Positions 1-7,095 of a DNA stretch of 7,095 nt are shown here, one piece after another. Below the pieces are notes generated by a model. That model was not told where the DNA came from. It saw only the letters and a program-made list of their open reading frames with translations, and ran no database searches. Position 1 is the first letter of the stretch. Every line of letters starts with the position of its first letter. Source of the stretch: Malacoplasma sp. (GTDB taxonomy: Bacteria; Bacillota_I; Bacilli_A; Mycoplasmatales; Mycoplasmoidaceae); the NCBI GenBank assembly GCA_029050415.1, contig JAIDMU010000254.1, positions 1-7,095 of the forward strand. The letters are read 5' to 3'. A program made the translations under genes and the position numbers.

Positions 1-2344
1 ATTCAAGATAATGAATATTGTTAATATCTACTTTTTTAAATTTTTCTATTTCTTCATCTTTAAGTTTTAATAAATCATATTCTTTTAAATAATTTTTAAA
101 ATCATCCATTGCTTTTTTCAAAGTAGAATTTTTAAACTTATCAACTAAATAGTTTGATGAAATAGCTTCAATTCTTCAAGAACCTGATCCTTTTGATGAA
201 AGAGAAGTAACCATAAAATCTTCAATATCAGCAGTATTATAAACATGAGTTCCACCACAAATTTCAATTGATTCAGGACATAAAACTAAAACTCTAAGTT
301 TATCGCCAATTTTTTTATATACTTCTTCAAAGTAACCAATTGCACCCATGTCTTTTGCTTCTTGTAAGTTTTTCATTAAAACTTGAGTTTTTGTGCCAGC
401 TTTTATCATTCTTTTAACTTCTTTTTCAACAGCTAAAATTTCAAGATAAGTAAGCTTTCTGTTAAAACTAAAATCTAAAGTAATTTTTTCAATTGATTTA
501 AAAGCACCTTCTTGCTTAATTGTATTTGAAATAACTCTTTTTAAAGCCGCATGCATCAAATGTTCAGAAGAGTGTTGTTTTCTTATTATACTTCTGTCAA
601 AAGAATTGATTTGACCATCTACTTTTTGTCCAACTTTAAAAGTACTATTAATTACTTTATGAAGATGATAACCTTGTGGACTTTTTATTACATCAACAAC
701 ATTAAAGTTATTAATTTTTCCAGTGTCATGTTCTTGTCCACCAGTAGTGGCAAAAAAACAAGTTTTATCCAAAATTATTCAACAGTCTTTATTAATAACT
801 TCATTTAATGGTTTTCAATCTAAACTAAAAATTTTTAAAACTTCTGAGTTTTTAACATTTTCTATTTCATAGTCAAAACTTGAATTTAATTTTGGTAAGT
901 TCAATAATTCACTATTTTGACCTTCCATTCCTTTTTGTTCACTACTAGAATTTGCAATAATTCTGTGTTCTTCAAATAATTCATCAAATTTTTTAAAATT
1001 AATTTTTAATTTATTAACATCAATTTTATTTTTAGTGGGATTAATAGAACTTAAAATATCTTCTACTAATTTAAAATTTTTATTACTTGATAATAGTTCT
1101 TTTAAAGTTTGAACAATTTCTACTGGAAACCCATATGTTGTTACTAGATTAAAAAAATCTTTGGCATCTAAGTCTTTGTGTGAAAGTAAATCATTTAGTA
1201 TTTTAAAAGAATTTTTTATTGCATCTCCATACAATTTGTATTCAAACTGAATTGCATCCATTACCTTTTTAAAATTTTCTTTTAAATAAGGGTAATAATT
1301 TTCATTATGTTCAATAATTGATTTAATGATTTCTTGCACATTATTAAAAGAAACTTGTAGAAAATCTAAATATAAAAAACTTCTTCTTAATAGTTTTCTT
1401 AAAATGTAACCTCTATCTTTATTTGAAGGTAAAGCACCATCACTGATTGCAAAAATAACTGCTTTTAAATGATCAATAATTACTGAAAAACATTTATTTG
1501 TAAAAACTTTTTGGAAATCTTTTTCTTTTGCAAAATAAAGGTCATTGTCATATTTTTTACTACTATATTTTTCAATAACTTGTCTTGTTACAACAAAAGC
1601 ATCTGTATCATAATTTGTTGGTACATCTTGCAAAATACATGCAAATCTTTCTAATCCTGCACCAGTATCAATATTTTGACGTGCTAACTTTGTATAGTTA
1701 CCTTTACCATCATTGTTAAATTCACTAAAAACTATATTTCAGATTTCAATGTATCTATCATTTTCAATGTCATCAAAAAATAATTTTTCACCCATTTTAT
1801 TAAAGTCATATTTCTCACCACGATCATAATAAATTTCAGTACAAGGTCCACAAGGACCTGAACCTATTTCTCAAAAGTTTCTTGTTTTATCACATTTTAA
1901 AATATGTGACTTAATTGCACCATTTTTAACTCATAAATCAAAAGATTCTTGATCATTTTCATAAATAGTAATATAAATTTTTTTAGGATCTAAATTAAAA
2001 ACCTTAAAAACTAATTCAGCTCCAAATTCTATTGCTTCTTTTCTAAAATAATCACCTATTGAAAAATTACCAAGCATTTCAAAAAATGTGTGGTGTCTAG
2101 AAGTAAGACCAACATTTTCTATATCATTTGTTCTTAGACATTTTTGACTGTTAGTTAATCTTTTAGAAGGTGGATTTTCTTTACCAGAAAAATAGTTTTT
2201 TAAAGTTGCAACTCCAGAGTTAATTCAAAGTAAGGAATCATCATTTTTAGGAATCAAAGATTTTGACTCAATTTCTAAATGATTTTTACTCTTAAAAAAA
2301 TCTAATCACATTTTTCTAATTTCATTAGTTGTTAATTTTTTCAT
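1..2344 (-). CDS. alaS: Alanyl-tRNA synthetase, 3' end cut by window edge
   Basis: This cytoplasmic class II synthetase charges tRNA-Ala with alanine and hydrolyses mischarged Ser- or Gly-tRNA-Ala. The window holds 781 codons of a protein usually about 870-900 residues long, so most of the C-terminal C-Ala domain lies to the left. Reading eight TGA codons as Trp gives one uninterrupted frame. The N-terminal core begins with [14 protein letters not shown] (residues 9-22). The motif 2 region has [11 protein letters not shown] and [19 protein letters not shown] (69-100), [14 protein letters not shown] lies near 162-175, and motif 3 has DTGAGLERF (226-234). The editing domain carries HSSEH (591-595) and CGGTH (696-700), which supply the expected two His, Cys and His zinc ligands. 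The ATG at 2344 is chosen because the class II N-terminus starts at once and GGAAA lies 8 bases upstream. The gene appears to be a separate transcription unit from pgk. Confidence 0.97.
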
Positions 2345-2371
2345 ATTTTCAATTTCCAATGTTTTTTGCTT

Positions 2372-2400
2372 AATATAATTTTAAAATATTATTAAATAAA
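2372..2400 (-). promoter_or_regulatory. Possible alaS promoter
   Basis: Read on the minus strand, TTTATT (2395-2400) and TATATT (2372-2377) are separated by 17 bases. This would give a leader of roughly 20 bases before the alaS start. The -10 is reasonable but the -35 is weak. In DNA this A+T-rich, chance matches are common, so the main support is position: it lies between the upstream operon's terminator and the alaS start. Confidence 0.35.
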
Positions 2401-2417
2401 CTATTTTAAATTTTTGA

Positions 2418-2451
2418 AAAAAAAGAGTAGCTTTTAAACTACTCTTTTTTT
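2418..2451 (-). terminator. Rho-independent terminator after pgk
   Basis: A 13-bp perfect stem pairs 2418-2430 with 2439-2451 around an 8-base loop. The core is GAGTAG/CTACTC, flanked by A-T pairs that supply the U-tract on the minus strand. It begins 18 bases past the pgk stop and therefore ends the gap-pgk transcript before alaS. The A/T arms are symmetrical, so it could also act on plus-strand transcripts, but no plus-strand gene reads into it. Confidence 0.85.
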
Positions 2452-2468
2452 CAAATAAAAACTATCTA

Positions 2469-3710
2469 CTAGTTTTTGTTTTTAATACAATCTATTCCTG
2501 GTAAAACTTTTCCTGAAAAAAATTCCAATGAAGCTCCACCACCTGTAGAAATATGTGAAAATTCTTTAGAAACTCCAAATTTAACTGCAGCTGCTGCTGA
2601 ATCTCCTCCGCCAATTACAGAATAACAATTGTTTGATTTAGTAATTTCAGCAATGTATTTACAAATTTCTAATGTTCCTTTACTAAATGCTTTATTTTCA
2701 AAAACTCCTAATGGACCATTTCAAATAATTGTTTTTGCTGTTTTTAAAATTTCTTTAAATTTATGAATTGATTTTTCACCTAAATCAACACCTTCAAGTT
2801 CTGGATTAAACTCACCTACATCATAAGTTTGACCACCTGTATCATCAATTGTTTTTGCCATAACAGCATCAACTGGTAACACTATTTTGTCTTTAAATTC
2901 AACTAACAGTTGTTTAGTCAATTCTAATTGATCAGCCTCAAATAAAGATATACCTATTTCATAGCCTTGTGCTTTTAAAAAAGTATAAGCCATTCCACCA
3001 CCAATTAAAATCTTATCAGCAAACTTTCCAATGTTTTTTATTGAAGGAATTTTATCAGACACTTTTGCACCTCCAAAAATTGCAATTACTGGTTTTTGTG
3101 GATTATTAATAGCTTTTGATAATTTTACCAATTCATCATTAACTAAAAACCCTAAAGCTGATTCACCTATATTTTGACTAATTCCAACATTTGAAGCATG
3201 AGATCTATGAGATGTTCCAAATGCATCATTTATAAAAATATCTCCCAAAGATGCTCAAAATTTTCCTAATTGAGAATCATTTTTTGATTCTAATTTAACA
3301 ACTTCTCCCTTTTCATTTACATCATTATATCTTGTATTTTCAAGAAGCATAATAGAACCATTTTCCATATTATTAATTTTTTGAAAAAGTAATGGATCAG
3401 TATTATTTTTTTCAAAAACGATTTTTACATTTGGTAATTTCTTTTTTAATGCATTAAAAACTGGAATTAAACTTTTCTTTCCTGACTTAATATCATCAAT
3501 TGATTTAATTCTAGAAAGGTGAGAAAGAATAATTACTTTTGCTTTCTTATCAATTAAATAATTAATTGTTTTTAAAGCAGCATCAATTCTTGTGTAATCA
3601 GTTATTTCTAAAGTCTGTTTATCTAAAGGTACATTAAAATCACATCTTAAAATAACTTTTTTACCTTCTAAATTGTTTAAGTCAGTTATTATTTTTTTGT
3701 TATATTCCAT
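2469..3710 (-). CDS. pgk: Phosphoglycerate kinase
   Basis: This cytoplasmic glycolytic enzyme moves phosphate from 1,3-bisphosphoglycerate to ADP, giving 3-phosphoglycerate and ATP. It is one of the two ATP-yielding steps of lower glycolysis. The protein has 413 residues, slightly above the common 390-400. The N-terminal substrate domain contains the family signature [12 protein letters not shown] (from about residue 20), followed by [15 protein letters not shown] and [19 protein letters not shown] (156-174). The C-terminal nucleotide domain contains [28 protein letters not shown] (367-375) and [12 protein letters not shown]. Two TGA codons (GKFWASLG and TIIWNGPLG) read as Trp at conserved positions, so the gene is intact. 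The ATG at 3710 has GAAGAG 7 bases upstream. It is the second gene of the gap-pgk operon and is followed directly by the terminator. Confidence 0.98.
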
Positions 3711-3717
3711 AATCTAA

Positions 3718-3723
3718 CTCTTC
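3718..3723 (-). promoter_or_regulatory. pgk ribosome binding site in the gap-pgk gap
   Basis: On the minus strand GAAGAG lies 7 bases before the pgk ATG, inside the 21-base spacer after the gap stop. There is no room for a separate promoter or terminator there. This supports translation of pgk from the gap transcript and fixes the pgk start at 3710. Confidence 0.65.
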
Positions 3724-3731
3724 ATTATTTA

Positions 3732-4739
<1,008 letters not shown>

Positions 4740-4750
4740 AATTTATATAA

Positions 4751-4756
4751 TCCTCC
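4751..4756 (-). promoter_or_regulatory. Strong gap ribosome binding site
   Basis: GGAGGA on the minus strand is the best Shine-Dalgarno match in the window. Eleven bases separate it from the ATG, slightly more than ideal. It fits a highly expressed glycolytic gene and confirms the start at 4739. Confidence 0.8.
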
Positions 4757-4782
4757 AAATTTAATTAAAAACTCTGATAACT

Positions 4783-4811
4783 ATTATATTATTTATTTTT
4801 AATCTTTTCAA
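4783..4811 (-). promoter_or_regulatory. gap-pgk operon promoter
   Basis: On the minus strand TTGAAA (4806-4811) and a perfect TATAAT (4783-4788) are separated by exactly 17 bases. This is close to the housekeeping sigma consensus. The predicted transcript starts near 4776, giving a leader of about 36 bases that contains the GGAGGA site. It is the strongest promoter candidate in the window. Confidence 0.75.
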
Positions 4812-4858
4812 AATTTAAAAATTATAAAAAAAATAAATATAAAAATGTTTCACTATTT

Positions 4859-4872
4859 TTTAATTAATTAAA
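4859..4872. repeat. 14-bp AT palindrome between divergent promoters
   Basis: A perfect palindrome with the core TTAATTAATTAA sits about 50 bases upstream of the gap -35 and about 50 bases before the ptsH -10. It could be an operator half-way between the two promoters. However, an A/T-only palindrome of this size is not improbable in such DNA, so I give it little weight. Confidence 0.25.
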
Positions 4873-4894
4873 TAAACAAATCTTAATACTTTAT

Positions 4895-4925
4895 TTCAAA
4901 TTTAAACTTATATTTATCATATAAT
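4895..4925 (+). promoter_or_regulatory. ptsH promoter
   Basis: A perfect TATAAT lies at 4920-4925, about 35 bases before the ptsH start. The best -35 candidate is TTCAAA at 4895-4900 with a long 19-base spacer, so the -10 is convincing and the -35 is not. The gene faces away from gap and has no upstream co-directional neighbour in the window, so it needs a promoter here. Confidence 0.6.
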
Positions 4926-4960
4926 AAGTAAAGAAAATAAAATAATATTTAGGAGTTTTT

Positions 4961-5224
4961 ATGAAATCAATAACTGTTAAAATTATTGATCCAATTGGAA
5001 TCCATGCAAGACCAGCTTCTATGATTTCAAATACAGCAAGTAAATTTCAATCAACTGTAACTTTTATAAATGGTGAAAAAAAAGGTAATGCAAAATCTGT
5101 TATAAATTTAATGGCTCTTTCTGCAAAACAAGGTTCATCAATAGAAATAGTTACAGAAGGTAATGATGAACAAGAAGCTATAGATGAAATAAAAAAAGTA
5201 ATGCAAGCAGAAAAACTAATATAA
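4961..5224 (+). CDS. ptsH: HPr, phosphocarrier protein of the PTS
   Basis: HPr is a small cytoplasmic protein that takes phosphate from enzyme I (on PEP) and passes it to the sugar-specific EIIA domains during sugar uptake. The protein has 87 residues, standard for the family. The active-site histidine is His15 in GIHARPAS, and the regulatory serine is Ser46 in KSVINLMAL, the site phosphorylated by HPr kinase/phosphorylase in low-G+C Gram-positives and mollicutes. Because His15 is present, this is a true HPr and not a Crh-like paralogue, which lacks it. AGGAG at 4951-4955, 5 bases before the ATG, fixes the start. The gene is transcribed divergently from gap and followed by a hairpin terminator. 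No enzyme I or EII gene is in the window. Confidence 0.97.
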   Translation: MKSITVKIIDPIGIHARPASMISNTASKFQSTVTFINGEKKGNAKSVINLMALSAKQGSSIEIVTEGNDEQEAIDEIKKVMQAEKLI

Positions 5225-5234
5225 CTATATTAAG

Positions 5235-5274
5235 TGATTAAAAAATAACCAAAGATTTGGTTATTTTTTAATTA
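5235..5274 (+). terminator. Rho-independent terminator after ptsH
   Basis: A near-perfect hairpin pairs 5240-5253 with 5256-5269 (AATAACCAAA against TTTGGTTATT, with A6/T6 outer arms), allowing for a small loop at its tip. The stem can extend outward by about five further pairs. It starts about 11-15 bases after the ptsH stop. The T-run belongs to the descending arm. It should stop most ptsH transcripts, although some read-through into whiA is possible. Confidence 0.8.
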
Positions 5275-5277
5275 GTT

Positions 5278-5283
5278 GATAAT
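5278..5283 (+). promoter_or_regulatory. Possible whiA -10 element
   Basis: GATAAT matches five of six bases of the -10 consensus and lies 25 bases before the whiA ATG. The only -35 candidate, TTGGTT at 5257-5262, has a short 15-base spacer and overlaps the ptsH terminator stem. whiA either uses this weak promoter or depends on read-through past the terminator. Confidence 0.3.
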
Positions 5284-5307
5284 TAACATTTAAATAAGGA
5301 AAATAAA

Positions 5308-6210
5308 ATGACATTTACTCAAATTGTAAAAGAAGAATTGTGTAAAAATTCATATGATAAAGATCAAAAAAAATCAATTCTTTCTGCTTTTTTAAAAAAT
5401 AGTCATTTTTTTTCAATTAGCAACCAAAGTATTGAAATTGATTTAAAAAATAAAAGTTTTTTAATTACTAAATTTATATTTTCTATTTTAAATGATCTTT
5501 ATGCAAATAACAAAAATATAAAATTTGAAAAAAGTGAATTAAATAATAATTCAAAATTTTTTCACATCTCTTTTGTTAAAGGAATTAATTTTATAAAAAA
5601 TGATCTTTTTCTAGAATCTGATCCATGAAACTGACTAATATCAAAAAAAGTTAGAAGTAATTTTATAGCAGGCTTATTTTTGCACAGCGGAAGCATTAAT
5701 AATCCAAATAGTAGCAACTATCATTTTGAAATGAAAATAAACAATATATCTGTTTTAAAAATAGTAAAAAAAGTGTTTAAAAAATTGAATATTCCTTTTT
5801 CAGTTCTAACCAGAAAAAAATCAAATATTTTATATGTTAAAAAATCAGAATCTATTTCTGATATTTTAAAACTTTTGGGTGCAAACGAAAGTATGTTTGA
5901 GTTTGAAGAAAAACGAATCTCAAGAGACTATACAAACCAAATTAGTAGATTAAATAATTTAGATATATCTAACCTTAAAAAATCTATTATTGCAAGTAGA
6001 AGTCAAATTCACAATATTGAATACATTAAATCAAATAATTTCTATAATAATTTATCTGAAAAAGAAAAAATATATTGTGAACTAAAATTAAAATTTCCAG
6101 ATTCTTCTTTAAATGATTTAGTTTTACTTTTCAAAGAAAAATATAACATCACTATTAGTAAAAGTGGAATTAATCATATTGTTAGAAAAATAAAAAGTCT
6201 TTCTGAATAA
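5308..6210 (+). CDS. whiA: WhiA family DNA-binding protein
   Basis: WhiA (DUF199) joins a LAGLIDADG endonuclease-like fold without known nuclease activity to a C-terminal helix-turn-helix. It controls sporulation in Streptomyces and influences division and chromosome segregation in Bacillus; its role in mollicutes is not established. The protein has 300 residues, a little short of the usual 310-325. The N-terminus MTFTQIVKEELC matches the family. The core has FIAGLFLHSGSINNPNSSNYHFEM (about residues 118-142), then RKKSNILYVKKSESISDILKLLGA. The inter-domain block RLNNLDISNLKKSIIASRSQ follows. The C-terminal HTH (about 249-300) ends ISKSGINHIVRKIKSL. Two adjacent TGA codons read as Trp in DPWNWLIS. 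AAGGAAA at 5296-5302 lies just before the ATG. It is downstream of ptsH and converges on the kinase-like gene. Confidence 0.95.
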
Positions 6211-6212
6211 AA

Positions 6213-7001
6213 TTATGATTCAAAAAATAATTTATAATATTTTTCTAAAATTTTTATAACACTATTCCGATATTTTATTAAATCTTTACTTTCTTTTACA
6301 GAAAAAGATCACTGAACACCAAAACAAGTAGCTGCAAACAAAATTTCTTTAAAAATGTCAAAATCAAGGTTTTTAAAGTATTTTTTAAAAATAATTTCTA
6401 CTTCATTTAAAGGGTAATCTAACTCTCTAACAATATTAGCAAAGTCTCAGTATTTATTGTTTAAAGTACATCATTCAAAATCAATAATATTGATTTTATT
6501 TTTGTTAATTAATATATTTGATGGTCTTATATCATTATGACTAACAACTAAATCAAGATTTTTATATTTTTCAATTATTTGTTTATATTTATTTAAATAC
6601 TTTTTATCTATTTTTGTGATTGTAAAAAATTGATAAAAATTTCTAACTTTAATTTTTAAAACTTTATGTAATTTTATTTTTTGAATTTTTTTAATTTCTT
6701 TAACTATTCCAATAAAGTTTTTTTGTATTAAACATTCTTCAAAAGTAAGATCACGTCCTTTTTCTCATTTTTTAATTGCATCACCAGAAGAAAAATCATA
6801 ATATAAATATTTTTTTATTTTTTTTGATGCACAAAGATAACTATATTCATTAGTTCTATCAATTTTATGACTACCAATTCTAACAAAAAATTCTTTACCA
6901 TTTAATGTTTTTATATAGTAGCAAAAATTTGTAAATCCACCACTTAATTTTTTAAACTCTTTTATATCTTGTAATTTATAATTATTTAATTTTTCTAAAA
7001 A
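6213..7001 (-). CDS. Choline/aminoglycoside kinase-like phosphotransferase, start uncertain
   Basis: The protein has the APH/choline kinase fold and probably phosphorylates a small alcohol such as choline, perhaps for membrane lipid head groups; the substrate is inferred. About 262 residues are readable, near full length for bacterial LicA-like proteins. KLSGGFTNFCYYI forms the N-terminal ATP loop, FFVRIGSHKIDRTNEY follows, then the catalytic loop SHNDIRPSNIL with Asp (codon 6531-6533) and Asn (6516-6518). The metal-binding Asp is in IIDFEW (6480-6482), followed by KYWDFAN. Four TGA codons read as Trp. No ATG exists at the start. The frame opens after a TAA at 7002-7004, and the first alternative start is TTA at 6998, without a Shine-Dalgarno site. 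The true start may be lost in damaged or misassembled sequence. One CGG codon, rare in this group, is present. The stop is 2 bases from the whiA stop. Confidence 0.85.
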
Positions 7002-7020
7002 TTATTTATTTTGTTTTTCT

Positions 7021-7025
<5 letters not shown>
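6981..7025. repeat. Imperfect tandem repeat at the kinase-like gene's start
   Basis: Two adjacent units, 6981-7001 and 7001-7025, share ATTATTTA at one end and TTTTTCTAAAAA at the other, differing by a few inserted bases. On the minus strand they encode similar peptides (LEKLNN and LEKQNK), and a stop codon falls in the outer copy. The pattern suggests slippage or duplication at the 5' end of the gene, or an assembly error. Low sequence complexity makes the call uncertain. Confidence 0.45.
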
Positions 7026-7092
<67 letters not shown>

Positions 7093-7095
7093 AAT

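Noticed and set aside
551..808. Plus-strand open frame of 85 codons
   Set aside because: It lies entirely antisense to the conserved editing domain of alaS, has no ribosome binding site and resembles no known protein.
176..1633. alaS as two or more broken pseudogene fragments
   Set aside because: The breaks are TGA codons at Trp positions. All pieces share one frame from 2344 downward, so the gene is intact under code 4. The same applies to pgk, gap and whiA.
4812..4894. A small gene or RNA between the divergent promoters
   Set aside because: No frame with a start and ribosome binding site, and no stable G+C-containing hairpin. It is plain A+T-rich spacer.

Overview
The window reads as core chromosome of an A+T-rich mollicute (mycoplasma, mesoplasma or spiroplasma type). 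The strongest evidence is the genetic code. Every tryptophan position I could read in five of the genes is TGA (19 of 19, no TGG), and the genes are intact only when TGA is read as Trp. The low G+C, AAA/TTA/ATT-rich codon use and short intergenic gaps fit the same group. The active HPr and glycolytic genes indicate a fermentative, sugar-using organism. I cannot place it to genus from sequence alone.

Layout, left to right. 1-2344 (minus) is alaS, alanyl-tRNA synthetase, cut by the left edge. 2345-2468 holds the likely alaS promoter and a strong hairpin terminator for the operon to its right. 2469-4739 (minus) is a two-gene glycolytic operon, gap then pgk, with 21 bases between the genes. 4740-4960 is a divergent control region with a near-consensus gap promoter on one side and a ptsH promoter on the other. 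4961-5224 (plus) is ptsH (HPr), followed by a long hairpin terminator. 5308-6210 (plus) is whiA. 6213-7001 (minus) is a choline/aminoglycoside-kinase-fold phosphotransferase that converges on whiA with two bases between them. 7017-7095 is a block of A, T and A homopolymers followed by a GC-rich perfect palindrome. It does not look like the rest of the sequence and is probably a contig-end artefact.

How the genes fit together. HPr passes phosphate to the sugar transporters of the PTS and, by phosphorylation at Ser46, reports glycolytic flux. GapA and Pgk carry out the next two steps of lower glycolysis, the second of which makes ATP. The shared divergent region between gap and ptsH could allow coordinated control. 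The ptsH-whiA neighbourhood recalls the whiA-crh pairing of Bacillus. alaS is an independent housekeeping unit, and the kinase-like gene probably acts on a small alcohol or amino-alcohol such as choline.

I found no mobile element, CRISPR array, tRNA, rRNA, riboswitch or convincing new system. The points most worth checking are the right end of the window and the missing start codon of the kinase-like gene.
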